A stretch of DNA of 64,000 nucleotides, from the NCBI GenBank assembly GCA_934130285.1, contig CAKOXT010000002.1, positions 310,001-374,000 on the forward strand, given 5' to 3'. This DNA comes from an uncultured Clostridia bacterium. GTDB taxonomy: Bacteria; Bacillota; Clostridia; TANB77; CAG-508. Below the pieces are notes generated by a model that saw only the letters and a program-made list of their open reading frames with translations, made no database searches and was not told the DNA's origin. Position numbers and translations under genes: made by a program. Shown here piece by piece: positions 54,634 through 63,763 of the stretch (position 1 is its first letter; each line of letters opens with the position of its first letter).

Positions 54634-57240
54634 TTGCAAAATACAAAAGATGTTATTGATATAAATAAATTATATGGTGAACAGTGTTTAACAGATAAAG
54701 ATGAATTTTTGAAAAAATTTGAAATTGATGAAAAAGGATTAACTGAAAATGAAGTAGATCAAAATTTAAAAAAGTATGGAAAAAATGAAGTAAAACAGGC
54801 AAAGCCTAAAAAGTGGTATCATTATTTCTCACAAAGTTTGTTTAGTCCTTTTAATAGTATTTTATTAGGAATTGTTTTAATTTTATTTTATACAGATGTT
54901 TTTTTACCAGAGAACCCTAGTTTTGCTAATATTATTGTAATAATTGTATTAGTTGTAGTAAGTACTTTACTTGAATTTACAGAGGAATATAAGTCAAATA
55001 AAGCGGCTCAGAAGTTGAAGGAGTTAGTTGAAACAACTACAACAGTTATAAGAGATGGAAAAAAGATAGATATTCCTTTAAAAATGGTTACGGTTGGTGA
55101 TATTGTTTATTTATCAGCTGGAAGTATGATACCTGCTGATTTGAGAATTATTGAAGCTAAAGATTTGTATGTTGGACAATCTTCTTTAACAGGAGAGTCA
55201 GAGTCTGTTAAAAAGGTTGTTAATACGGAAAATGAAGAAGAAATTGAAAGTATATTAGATTTAGATAATATTTGTTTCATGGGAACAAATGTTATTTCAG
55301 GTAGTGCAAAAGGAGTAGTTATTAAAGTTGGAGATAGTACTTATTTTGGAAAGATTGCAAAAAGTGTTTCTCCTAACAAGCCTAAAACATCTTTTCAAAA
55401 AGGTATTGAGAATATTAGTAGATTATTAATTCGTTTTATGGTTTTGATTATTCCAATAATATTTTTGTTTAATGCATGGAAACATGATTTGCTTACAGCT
55501 TTTACATTTGCTGTTGCTATTTCAATAACAATCACACCTTTATTATTACCAGTGATATTGTCTTCTTGTTTATCAAAAGGTGCTGTGAGAATGTCAAAAA
55601 AGAAAACTATAGTAAAAAAATTGGATTCAATTCAGAATTTTGGTGCTATGAATATTTTATGTACTGATAAAACAGGAACGTTAACAGAAGATAAGATTGT
55701 TTTGGAAAAGTATTTAGATGCTACAGGAAAAACAAGTGATAAGATTTTGAAATATGCATATTTAAATGCAAATTTTCAGACTGGTTTGAAAGGTAACATT
55801 GATGAAGCTGTAATTAAAAGAGCTATTGAAAATGGACTTGAAATTTTAAATGATCAATATGTGAAAGTTGATGAAATTCCATTTGATTTTACTAGAAGAA
55901 GATTGTCCGTAGTTGTATCAGATCAGGAAAAAAAGAGATTTGTTATTACTAAAGGTGCAATTGAAGAAATATTATCTATTTGTACATCTGTTGAGATGGA
56001 AGGACAAATAGTTAATATGACTGATACAATAAGAAAAAATGTATTATCTATTAGCAAAAAAATGAATAAAGATGGCTTAAGGGTTGTAGGAATTTGCGAA
56101 AAGTTTGCTGATGAAAATATGGAAAGCTTTTCTGTTGATGACGAGAGAGGTATGACATTCTTAGGATTTATTGGATTTTTAGATCCACCAAAAGAATCTG
56201 CGAGAGAGTCTGTGTCTAAGTTAAATAAAGCAGGTGTTAGAGTTATTGTTTTAACTGGTGATAATGTTGATGTTACTAGATGTGTGTGTGATAAAGTTGG
56301 AATAAATACTCAAAGAATAGTTGAAGGTTCTGAGATTGATAAGTTAGCAGATATGGGCGTTGCTAGACTATTGAGAAAAAATAATATTTTTGCTAAATTG
56401 TCTCCAATTCAAAAGGCCAGAATAGTTAGAATATTAAGAGATACAGGAAATGTTGTTGGATATATGGGGGATGGAATAAATGATAGTCCTTCTTTATCAA
56501 ATTCAGATGTTGGAGTTTCAGTAGATACAGCTGTTGATATTGCTAAGGAATCAGCTGATATAATATTGCTTGAAAAAGATTTGAAAGTTTTACTAGATGG
56601 GGTAGATGAGGGAAGACGTACTTTTGCGAATCTTTTAAAATATATAAAACTTGCTACAAGTTTTAATTTTGGAGAAGTTTTATCTGTTATAGTCGCTAGT
56701 GTTGCGTTACCATTTTTGCCTGAAACACCAATTCAATTATTAGTAGAGGGATTGCTATATGATTTTGGTCAAATGACATTACCTTTTGATAATGTTGATA
56801 AAGAATCATTACGTAGACCAAAGAAATTTGATATAAAAAGTTTAAAGAATTTTATGCTTTTTATGGGGCCAATTAGTTCTGCTTTTGATTTACTTGTTTT
56901 TGTGTCATTATGGTTTGTGCTAGGAGTGAGAGAGGCAGCTGTGTTCCAAACAATTTGGTTTAGTTATAGTATTGTTTCAAATTTAGCTGGAATGCATATG
57001 ATAAGGACTGCAAAGGTACCATTTTTCCAAAGTAATGCTCATAAAGCAGTATATGCTTCATCAATTTTATTATCAATAATTGGACTTATATTACCTTTTA
57101 CTTTTGTAGGTAGAATGATAGGTTTGGTACCAATAGCATATGAATATATTGTTTTAATTTTGACTGTAACAGTATTATATTGTATGATAGCTATAATTGC
57201 TAAAAGAATTTATATTCGTAAATATGATGAATGGATTTAA
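54634..57240 (+). CDS. P-type ATPase, MgtA-like (P3B type)
   Basis: 868-residue cation-transporting ATPase. Key sites: SSLTGESESV (actuator TGES), CTDKTGTLTED with the phosphorylated Asp near residue 345, KGAIEEIL (nucleotide site), VLTGDNVDVTRCV and MGDGINDSPSLSNSDVG (hinge). The fourth helix motif TPLLLPVILSSCLSKGAVRMSKKK resembles MgtA/MgtB Mg2+ importers, not the PEGL of Ca pumps or CPC of metal pumps. The start is TTG after AGAAGGAAA. Mg2+ uptake is likely; ion specificity is inference. No Mg riboswitch-like leader was recognised. Confidence 0.88.
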   Translation: MQNTKDVIDINKLYGEQCLTDKDEFLKKFEIDEKGLTENEVDQNLKKYGKNEVKQAKPKKWYHYFSQSLFSPFNSILLGIVLILFYTDVFLPENPSFANIIVIIVLVVVSTLLEFTEEYKSNKAAQKLKELVETTTTVIRDGKKIDIPLKMVTVGDIVYLSAGSMIPADLRIIEAKDLYVGQSSLTGESESVKKVVNTENEEEIESILDLDNICFMGTNVISGSAKGVVIKVGDSTYFGKIAKSVSPNKPKTSFQKGIENISRLLIRFMVLIIPIIFLFNAWKHDLLTAFTFAVAISITITPLLLPVILSSCLSKGAVRMSKKKTIVKKLDSIQNFGAMNILCTDKTGTLTEDKIVLEKYLDATGKTSDKILKYAYLNANFQTGLKGNIDEAVIKRAIENGLEILNDQYVKVDEIPFDFTRRRLSVVVSDQEKKRFVITKGAIEEILSICTSVEMEGQIVNMTDTIRKNVLSISKKMNKDGLRVVGICEKFADENMESFSVDDERGMTFLGFIGFLDPPKESARESVSKLNKAGVRVIVLTGDNVDVTRCVCDKVGINTQRIVEGSEIDKLADMGVARLLRKNNIFAKLSPIQKARIVRILRDTGNVVGYMGDGINDSPSLSNSDVGVSVDTAVDIAKESADIILLEKDLKVLLDGVDEGRRTFANLLKYIKLATSFNFGEVLSVIVASVALPFLPETPIQLLVEGLLYDFGQMTLPFDNVDKESLRRPKKFDIKSLKNFMLFMGPISSAFDLLVFVSLWFVLGVREAAVFQTIWFSYSIVSNLAGMHMIRTAKVPFFQSNAHKAVYASSILLSIIGLILPFTFVGRMIGLVPIAYEYIVLILTVTVLYCMIAIIAKRIYIRKYDEWI

Positions 57241-57266
57241 AATTTTATTATAGAAAGTGTGGTTAT

Positions 57267-57797
57267 ATGAAAATATTAGTTGGATCAAAGAATCCTGGAA
57301 AGATAGCTGGGACAGAGCAGGCTTTTTTGAAGTTTTATAAAGATTGTGAGATTGAAGGAATACCTGTTGATTCTATGGTAGGTGATGAGCCTGTTGATGA
57401 TGAAATTTATCAAGGTGCTAGAAATAGAGTAGACAACTTAATAAAATATGCTAAAGAAAATGGAATAGAGGCTGATTTTTATGCAGGTGTTGAATCTGGA
57501 ATAACTAATAGGTTAGGAAAATGGATTATTGTAAATGTGGCAGTTATAAAAGATAATAATGGTGTTGAGTCTTGGGGAACTAGTCCTGGCTTTCCAGTTC
57601 CAGATAGATATGTTGATAGAATTATAAAAGAAGATTTAGGAACTGTTATGGATGATATTTTCAATGAAAAAGAATTGCGAAAGGGAAAGGGTGGAATTAG
57701 TTTTTTAACGCATGATGTTATATCTAGAATTGATTTGACTAAAGATGCTTTTGTAATGGCTTTGACTATGTTTGTGAATGATGATATTTGGAGATAA
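57267..57797 (+). CDS. DUF84/YjjX-type inosine/xanthosine triphosphatase
   Basis: 176-residue house-cleaning NTPase that removes ITP/XTP or oxidised nucleotides. MKILVGSKNPGKIAGTEQAF, VGDEPVDDEIYQGARNRVDN, AGVESGITNRLG, and GTSPGFPVP are family motifs. The longer frame to 57231 overlaps the ATPase; GAAAGTGTGG supports ATG 57267. It complements rdgB at 36230 by similar chemistry in a different fold. Confidence 0.9.
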   Translation: MKILVGSKNPGKIAGTEQAFLKFYKDCEIEGIPVDSMVGDEPVDDEIYQGARNRVDNLIKYAKENGIEADFYAGVESGITNRLGKWIIVNVAVIKDNNGVESWGTSPGFPVPDRYVDRIIKEDLGTVMDDIFNEKELRKGKGGISFLTHDVISRIDLTKDAFVMALTMFVNDDIWR

Positions 57798-57876
57798 TGT
57801 GTAATAATTCCTTAGAAAGTGGAGAAATCTTAGTTTATTGAATAATAGAAAGTATCTGATAAAAGTTATAGATAAT

Positions 57877-57913
57877 AAAAAACAGAGTTTAAATTAATTA
57901 AACTCTGTTTTTA
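57877..57913 (+). terminator. Terminator of the DUF84 gene
   Basis: AAACAGAGTTTA pairs with TAAACTCTGTTT around a 7-base loop, with A/T runs on both sides. Confidence 0.9.
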
Positions 57914-57952
57914 TGTTATATAAAAGCTTTTCAAAATTCATATAATATAAAT
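57913..57952 (+). repeat. Terminator-trailing structured element, degenerate hairpin A
   Basis: ATGTTATAT (about 57913-57921) pairs with ATATAATAT, followed by AAATATTTTA. It starts at the T-tract as in the other copies, but the middle is diverged. It abuts the stop codon of the convergent VirD4-like gene. Confidence 0.5.
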
Positions 57953-57955
57953 ATT

Positions 57956-60346
57956 TTATTTTTTCTTTTTGTTAATATCATATGTTATTGCATTGTCATT
58001 TTCTAAAAAATATTTCGCATCAGTTGAATTATATTTGATAGGTCCATCGTCATCTGTCATATTTGTATCAAATTTTGGAGAACCTATAAGTGATCCTAAT
58101 ACATCATTTGAAGGTTCTTTTGTTGAAGTTGCTGATTCATAATATTTAGAGAAGTTAAATTGTTTTGGCGTATGTTTTTCTTTATATTTAGAATCTAAGA
58201 AGTCAAGTTTTCCTTTACCAACAACCATCTTTCCTTTAATATCTCTTGTTTTGTAAATGATAGCTTTGAATTTTTGAGATTGAACTTTTCCAGCTTTAAA
58301 GTTAGATTTGTATGCCCATTGAATATCTCCATATTTTTGATCGTATGCAGGATCTGAACCATCTTTTGGATTTGTGTTGTAATCCATCTTGAATTTCCAC
58401 TCACGTTTTTCTCCAAATTCTTTTTCCCACCATTCGTTGTCTTCTGGAGTATTGTTACCAAAGACAATTTTTGTAGTACAGTTAGCAAGAATTGTTTGTC
58501 TATAACTTTGACTGTTTGTCATTGTATTGTTTGTTCCAAATTGTGATAAGTTTTGTGCTGAAATGATTAATCCAACTCTATATTTTCTAAATAGAGTAAA
58601 GAAATCTTCAGTTGCTTTACATACAAATGGAGGAAATTCATCAATATATAAGAAGTGTGGAATTCTTGTTTTTTCTGTTCCAGGTCTTGATATTACAGAG
58701 TGTTGCATAAGTAGTAAAGTGAATAGACCGAATGCTTTGTTTACAGAAGCTCCTAAATCTCCACGTCTTGTACATATTAAAGTAACTTCACCATTTTTTA
58801 ATGCTTTATCAAAATTTATATTGTTTGTTCTGTTACATAAAATATTTCTTACACCAGGAAAACGAAGCAAGTTTTCAAGTTGTGCACTAGCTGCTTGTAA
58901 TGATTTTTTTGTTGTTTCTATTCCTGATGAACCAGCATAAAAGTTATTTTGAAAGTATGTAAGTAATATTTGATATTTTTCTGCAAGTTCAGGAATTTTT
59001 TTCATTTTCTCGCAGAATTTTTCAACTAGTTCAAAATTATTTAACATCATAAGTAAGTCTTCTAAGTTAGGTAATAGACCATTATGTGTTTTTGGATATA
59101 TTTCTTTTAATAATAATGATAAGTTTTCAATTGCTTGTGTTGTGATGTTTTGATAATAAGCTTGTTGTACAGTAACTTCATTTGTTTCATACATTCTTTT
59201 TAGAACTGCTGAAATTGAAATAGAAGTTTTTACTGGATCATCAAATACGAATGGGTTTAATCCAATTGAACTCATATCATTAGGATCTACAATATTATAT
59301 GGAATACTATAATTTTTTAATACTTTTTCTATATGAGAAATTGATTCATAATCTGGAGCCATGTATGTAATACCAAGATTTTTGTAGATGTTCTTTTTAC
59401 CAGAAGATGTATAAATTAATTTATTTAAATAAGTATTAAATATTTTTTCTTTACCTTGTGTGATATCTAACATGTCAAGAGTAAAGTTGGCGTTTAAATA
59501 ATCATTAGAATAAGGTTCTTTTATTGTTGCGATTCCAGTTTTTAATGCTGCGAACCCTAATTCTTTAGAAGCTTCTTTTAAGAAGAACTTCTTTTCTATA
59601 TCACGAGCAATCATTGGTTCAAAAGCCATTGTCGTTTTTCCTGATCCAGATACACCAACAATAAGAGTAGATTCGAATCTTCTTGATTCGGGAGTTTTTA
59701 TAGTTTTTCCTGTTTCACCATCTTTACAGATGAACATTTCACAAGTGTATGGACCAACTTTATCAGATTCTGGTGAAAGTGAGATACCGTTATAATCAGC
59801 AACTGAATCTCGAATATCTTTTGTATCTGCCCAACCTGTATACATTTTTTTGAAAACAGGCATGATTGATACAATAGGCAAATACCATGCAAGAGCAGTA
59901 AATGCTGGTTTTATAACATCCATAAATCCACCAACAATACCTGTGTAATTAGGTAATGAGAATAAGAATACCCATAAGAATTGGTTAGCCCATTGCATTA
60001 TCATTGATAAGGCTACAATATATAAAGCTATATAATATAGAACAAATAATGAGAATTTTTTTGCATCATCTGTTGCAAACTTGGAACCTGCTCCAAATAA
60101 AAAGGCAAATACAGGACAAAGTATAGCAATTGTATATGCAAATGGTCCCCAATATGAAACCGATATTCCTGAGAAACATAAGAATAGCATTTCTACAACT
60201 CTGTCAACACAGATATATACAGATATTAATGTTAACACATATGTAAAAAAGGTATTTCTATCAGTTTTTAGCTTTTTTAAAAAAGCGTCTATATATTTCC
60301 AAATAAAATTATTAATTGATTTAAACAAAATGTTCACCACTTTCAC
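57956..60346 (-). CDS. VirD4/TraG-like coupling ATPase, orphan
   Basis: 796-residue membrane ATPase. About four to five hydrophobic segments lie in residues 35-170. The P-loop ESTLIVGVSGSGKTTM is at about 226-240, Walker B FLYIDEFPPF near 565, and sensor LIISAQNLSQFG follows. The helical all-alpha segment sits between them, as in TraG/TraD coupling proteins. Its C-terminal 150 residues are polar. No relaxase, VirB4, pilin or other conjugation gene lies nearby. The GTG at 60346 is a weak start (GTG codons and poor site), and a start some codons later is possible. Role unknown: chromosomal DNA/protein export, or a relic of an ICE. Confidence 0.85.
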   Translation of the reverse strand: MKVVNILFKSINNFIWKYIDAFLKKLKTDRNTFFTYVLTLISVYICVDRVVEMLFLCFSGISVSYWGPFAYTIAILCPVFAFLFGAGSKFATDDAKKFSLFVLYYIALYIVALSMIMQWANQFLWVFLFSLPNYTGIVGGFMDVIKPAFTALAWYLPIVSIMPVFKKMYTGWADTKDIRDSVADYNGISLSPESDKVGPYTCEMFICKDGETGKTIKTPESRRFESTLIVGVSGSGKTTMAFEPMIARDIEKKFFLKEASKELGFAALKTGIATIKEPYSNDYLNANFTLDMLDITQGKEKIFNTYLNKLIYTSSGKKNIYKNLGITYMAPDYESISHIEKVLKNYSIPYNIVDPNDMSSIGLNPFVFDDPVKTSISISAVLKRMYETNEVTVQQAYYQNITTQAIENLSLLLKEIYPKTHNGLLPNLEDLLMMLNNFELVEKFCEKMKKIPELAEKYQILLTYFQNNFYAGSSGIETTKKSLQAASAQLENLLRFPGVRNILCNRTNNINFDKALKNGEVTLICTRRGDLGASVNKAFGLFTLLLMQHSVISRPGTEKTRIPHFLYIDEFPPFVCKATEDFFTLFRKYRVGLIISAQNLSQFGTNNTMTNSQSYRQTILANCTTKIVFGNNTPEDNEWWEKEFGEKREWKFKMDYNTNPKDGSDPAYDQKYGDIQWAYKSNFKAGKVQSQKFKAIIYKTRDIKGKMVVGKGKLDFLDSKYKEKHTPKQFNFSKYYESATSTKEPSNDVLGSLIGSPKFDTNMTDDDGPIKYNSTDAKYFLENDNAITYDINKKKK

Positions 60347-60481
60347 AAAAATTTACATCTATATTATCCTATAAAAACGGCAAAAATACAATACTTTTTG
60401 CGAAAAATGTAGTAAAATTTACTAATAAAAATTCATTCAAATTTATTTACTTGATTACCAAGGATTATAAAAATAAAATAC

Positions 60482-60510
60482 TTGAAATTGAATACTAATA
60501 TAAATATAAT
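60482..60510 (+). promoter_or_regulatory. Sigma-A promoter for the flippase gene
   Basis: TTGAAA (60482-60487), 17-base spacer, TATAAT (60505-60510). Confidence 0.78.
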
Positions 60511-60539
60511 AAAAGATATTTGAGAGAAAGGAAAAATGT

Positions 60540-62177
60540 ATGCTAGAAAAAACAGAAAAAAGATCTGGTGGGAAAAAAGAAACTTTTTTACAGGGGATAT
60601 TGGTATTAGTATTCTCACAGATATTAATAAAAGTATTAGGGTTGGTTCAGACTTTATATTTAACTAACAGAAAAGGTTTTGGAGATTCTGGAAATGCTAT
60701 ATACATGGGAAGCTATCAAATATATGCTTTGTTACTTTCGATTTCATCTATTGGAATACCAAATGCTATTTCAAAGTTAGTTTCTGAAAGAATTGCAATA
60801 GGAGATAATAGTGGTGCTCATAGGGTTTTTAAAGTAGCATTATTGACATTTGGAATAATAGGAATGATCGGAACATTGTTATTATTTTGTGGAGCAGGTT
60901 ATATTTCAGATATGTGGCTTGAAATTCCAGAGTCAAAAGTAACATTGATGATATTAGCACCTGGTGTATTTTTTGTTGCTATTTCATCAGTGCTTAGAGG
61001 ATATTTTAGTGGTAGACAACAAATGAAAGCTACTGCAAATGCACAATCATTTGAACAATTTTGGAAGACATTACTTACTATTATATTTGTAGAAATTGCT
61101 GTAATGTTAACAAGTACAAATACTACATATATGGCAGCAGCAGCCACATTAGCAACTAGTACAGCAATTGTATTTAGTTTTATTTATTTGTATAGATATT
61201 ATATTAAGGAAAGAAAATTCATTTCTATTAAGAATGAAAATGGGGTAAAAACTGAAAATAAAAGTATTAAAGAAATTGTTAAAACTATTTTATGGATTGC
61301 TATTCCAATTTCTTTAACTGCTATATTATCTTCTTTAAATAAATTAGTTGATTCAACAACTGTTGTAAAAATGTTAAAGCCAATATTAGGTGAAGAAGTG
61401 GCAAAAGCTAAATATGGTATATTAAGTGCAAAAGTGGATATACTTACATCATTACCACTTGCATTCAATGTAGCATTTGCTACAGCACTTGTTCCAGCAA
61501 TATCTGCTGCAAATGCAAAACATGATATGGATACAATTAATAAAAGAGTTTCATTTTCACTTTTGCTTAGTTTGATAATTGGATTGCCTTGTACAGCTGG
61601 AATGTTTTTATATGCAAATGAGATATTATTATTACTTTTCCCATATGCAAGTGATGGAGGAATGTTATTAGCAATATCTGCGTTTACTATAATATTTACT
61701 ATTTTAGCTCAGACTATAAATGGTATTTTACAAGGATTTGGAAAAGTAAAAACACCTGTTATTGCATTAGGAATAGGTGTTATAGCTAAAATTATAGCAA
61801 ATGTTTTATTAATGCCTATAGAGGGAATTTATGAAAATGGTGCAGCTATTGGGTCTGTATTATGCCATTTAATTTCTTTTATAATAGTATATACGGTATT
61901 GATAAAAACAGTTAAATTGAATTTCTCATTATTTGGATTGGCAATAAAACCAATTATAGCAACAATATTGATGTCAGTTATTTCTTATGGAATATATATG
62001 GCTGTTAGAATTATATTGCCAATAAGAATTGCTACTATAATTGCTATAATTGTTGCGGTAATTGTCTTTATAGCTTCATTATTAATTTTAAAAGTGTTTT
62101 CAAAGGAAGAAATTGAGATGTTACCTAAGGGAGACAAGGTTTACGCCATTTTGAAAAAAATGCATTTTTGTGAATAA
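60540..62177 (+). CDS. MATE/MVF-family polysaccharide or lipid II flippase (SpoVB/YtgP-like)
   Basis: 545 residues with about 14 membrane helices. QGILVLVFSQILIKVLG at the N-terminus, YQIYALLLSISSIGIPNAIS and RGYFSGRQQMKATANAQSFE are typical of SpoVB/YtgP (MurJ-like) exporters that flip undecaprenyl-linked precursors. Later motifs: GIPNAISKLVSERIAIGDN, ALVPAISAANAKHD, NGILQGFGKVKTP. SpoVB is required for spore cortex; YtgP (Amj/MurJ partner) for vegetative wall. Which role applies cannot be told. ATG follows GAAAGGA. Confidence 0.92.
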   Translation: MLEKTEKRSGGKKETFLQGILVLVFSQILIKVLGLVQTLYLTNRKGFGDSGNAIYMGSYQIYALLLSISSIGIPNAISKLVSERIAIGDNSGAHRVFKVALLTFGIIGMIGTLLLFCGAGYISDMWLEIPESKVTLMILAPGVFFVAISSVLRGYFSGRQQMKATANAQSFEQFWKTLLTIIFVEIAVMLTSTNTTYMAAAATLATSTAIVFSFIYLYRYYIKERKFISIKNENGVKTENKSIKEIVKTILWIAIPISLTAILSSLNKLVDSTTVVKMLKPILGEEVAKAKYGILSAKVDILTSLPLAFNVAFATALVPAISAANAKHDMDTINKRVSFSLLLSLIIGLPCTAGMFLYANEILLLLFPYASDGGMLLAISAFTIIFTILAQTINGILQGFGKVKTPVIALGIGVIAKIIANVLLMPIEGIYENGAAIGSVLCHLISFIIVYTVLIKTVKLNFSLFGLAIKPIIATILMSVISYGIYMAVRIILPIRIATIIAIIVAVIVFIASLLILKVFSKEEIEMLPKGDKVYAILKKMHFCE

Positions 62178-62318
62178 AAATTTTAAAAAATTGCTAAAGT
62201 ATTGAAAAATTAGTAAAAAAATAAAAAAAAAAGAAGGATTTTAGGTGACTTTGGCGAATAAACATATTGTAGATTTGAAAATCTACATAAATACTAAAAT
62301 CTATTAGGAGGTAAAAAG

Positions 62319-62597
62319 ATGAACAAAGCTGAATTAATCGCAGCAGTAGCTGCACAAACAGGAGACACAAAAAAAGGTGCTGAAGCAACAATAAATGCTT
62401 TCGTAAACACAGTTATGGAATCATTAGCAAAAGGAGATAAAGTTCAATTAGTTGGATTCGGTTCTTTTGAAGTTAGAAAAAGAGCAGCTAGAAAAGGAAG
62501 AAACCCACAAACTAAAGAAGAAATTAAAATACCTGCATCAAAAGCTCCAGTATTCAAAGCTGGTAAAGCATTAAAAGATTTAGTAAATAAAAAATAA
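62319..62597 (+). CDS. hup: DNA-binding protein HU
   Basis: Histone-like dimer that bends [23 protein letters not shown], the [20 protein letters not shown] core, [20 protein letters not shown] with the intercalating Pro, and [12 protein letters not shown]. 92 aa. AGGAGGTAAAAAG precedes ATG. It is a strongly expressed monocistron. Confidence 0.98.
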   Translation: MNKAELIAAVAAQTGDTKKGAEATINAFVNTVMESLAKGDKVQLVGFGSFEVRKRAARKGRNPQTKEEIKIPASKAPVFKAGKALKDLVNKK

Positions 62598-62634
62598 TCA
62601 GTTTTGAAAAATAAATGATTATATGAATTCATAT

Positions 62635-62664
62635 AAAAAAGGCATAGTGATATGCCTTTTTTTC
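62635..62664 (+). terminator. Terminator of hup
   Basis: AAAAAAGGCAT pairs with ATGCCTTTTTT, loop AGTGAT. Confidence 0.93.
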
Positions 62665-62798
62665 ATGTTCAAAAATAAGTATTAGTCACATATTTCTATA
62701 TTAAAGTTTGGGTTGGAATATTAATAAAATATAATGACAGAAAATTGATTTAATGTATATTATTAATAAAAAATAAATGTCTATTAAATAAAAGAAAA

Positions 62799-62823
62799 GG
62801 GAGACACAATGAATGTGTCTCCC
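62799..62823 (-). terminator. Terminator of the solitary gene at 62840
   Basis: Perfect stem GGGAGACACA / TGTGTCTCCC, loop of 5. On the minus strand TTTTCTTTTATTT follows. Confidence 0.88.
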
Positions 62824-62839
62824 TCGGTGCTGGGAAGGA

Positions 62840-63121
62840 TTACAGGTGAGTATAATCCTTGAACAGATACGGTTTTACCTGTTCGTAGAGCTTTTTCATA
62901 TGCTCCAGATTACTTCCTACTACCTTAAACTCACGATACTTCATATACCGAGAGCTGTGTTCCTTCCGGAACCCTTTTTGGATTTGACGATCTTCCTTCT
63001 TGTCTTTCTTGGTCATAGACAAGTAAAAATCGACGAAGTCGAGGCTAACATGTTCGCAAATCTGAGGAATGTCCTCAAATTTCACTAAGCCTCTTATGCT
63101 GTACTTCCTTTGCTGCATCAT
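62840..63121 (-). CDS. Unknown solitary protein, 93 aa
   Basis: I do not recognise a family. Small, basic, soluble protein: begins MMQQRKYSIRGLVKFEDIPQ, middle with a Lys/Asp/Arg-rich TKKDKKEDRQIQKGFRKE, end LYEQVKPYLFKDY. AGGAGGTGCTGTC precedes ATG 63121, so a longer frame to 63199 is rejected. Own consensus promoter and perfect terminator. Codon use (CGG, CTC, CCG, GTC) looks less AT-biased than its neighbours, as in the genes at 18307, 28430 and 36903. It could bind nucleic acid, given its charge; unproven. Confidence 0.7.
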   Translation of the reverse strand: MMQQRKYSIRGLVKFEDIPQICEHVSLDFVDFYLSMTKKDKKEDRQIQKGFRKEHSSRYMKYREFKVVGSNLEHMKKLYEQVKPYLFKDYTHL

Positions 63122-63169
63122 GACAGCACCTCCTAAAAAGTAATTGTGAACCTTATGGTTCGACATGTT

Positions 63170-63198
63170 CATTATACCATAGATTATTGGCTTTTTCA
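63170..63198 (-). promoter_or_regulatory. Sigma-A promoter of the solitary gene at 62840
   Basis: Minus strand: TTGAAA, 17-base spacer (AAGCCAATAATCTATGG), TATAAT, extended -10 TGG. It is about 50 bases from the ATG. Confidence 0.82.
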
Positions 63199-63218
63199 AA
63201 TTTATTGAATTAACCTAT

Positions 63219-63247
63219 TGAAAAATGTAATCAAAGATGATAAAATA
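63219..63247 (+). promoter_or_regulatory. Sigma-A promoter of the T-box/prolyl-editing gene
   Basis: TTGAAA (63219-63224), 17-base spacer, TAAAAT (63242-63247), TGA extension. Confidence 0.8.
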
Positions 63248-63253
63248 CATACA

Positions 63254-63493
63254 TTCATAATAAAAACATTGAAAAGGACACGATAAATAGAAAATACTTT
63301 AAGAGAGCTAGTGGTTGGTGTGATACTAGTAAGGATATTTATTTATTATCACCTTGGAGTTATGTATCTGAATAAAGTAAGATATATCGCGTAATTGCGT
63401 TAAAGATTTTGAGAGAGTTTTATTTATTTAAAATTAATTTAGGTGGTAACGCGGAGCAATTCGTCCTATTCGGGATGAGTTGCTTTTTTGTAT
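63254..63493 (+). promoter_or_regulatory. T-box leader with terminator (tRNA-sensing)
   Basis: Stem I contains AGAGAG (63302) and GTGGTTGGTGTGATAC, as in T-boxes. The conserved T-box AGGTGGTAACGCGG (63443-63456) holds the TGG that pairs with the tRNA NCCA end. The terminator AGCAATTCGTCC / GGGATGAGTTGCT ends in six Ts. A specifier candidate is CCT (Pro) at 63352-63354, near ATCACCTTGGAGT; CTT (Leu) is the neighbouring alternative. Pro fits the downstream gene. Uncharged tRNA should favour readthrough. Confidence 0.9.
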
Positions 63494-63620
63494 ATTAGGA
63501 AAGTTATGAAACTTTCCTAATATATAAAATTACATTGCACAGAAAATTTATTTCATAAATTTTCGCACACGAACAAATTTACTGAAAAAATCTTTGATTT
63601 TTTCAGATTTGTTCTTTAAT
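63492..63620 (+). repeat. Terminator-trailing structured element, copy 3 (three hairpins, compensated)
   Basis: Hairpin A: TATATTAGGAAAGTT (63493-63507) with AACTTTCCTAATATA (63512-63526), perfect 15 bp. Hairpin B: GAAAATTTAT (63544-63553) with ATAAATTTTC (63557-63566). Hairpin C: GAACAAAT (63573-63580) with ATTTGTTC (63609-63616), enclosing CTGAAAAAATC/GATTTTTTCAG. Linkers TTGCACA, GCACACGAACAA and TTCTTTAA match copies 1 and 2; stem bases mostly do not. It lies between the T-box terminator and the editing gene. Confidence 0.85.
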
Positions 63621-63685
63621 ATTACAACTTTGGCGATTAAATTATTTATATAAAAAATTAAATTGGTTGTTTGATATTAAAGAAC
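63613..63685. repeat. 12-bp inverted repeat downstream of copy 3
   Basis: GTTCTTTAATAT (63613-63624) is exactly complementary to ATATTAAAGAAC (63674-63685). It uses the 3' end of copy 3, so alternative pairing with hairpin C is possible. Confidence 0.6.
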
Positions 63686-63763
63686 ATATGAATAAGTGAT
63701 TTAGAAATGGTGGCAATTATAAAAACAATGTTTTATTAAGATAAATAAGAAAGGGGAGCTAAT

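Noticed and set aside
57956..60346. Integrated conjugative element
   Set aside because: Only a coupling-type ATPase is present; no relaxase, integrase, att repeats or tRNA gene in the surroundings.
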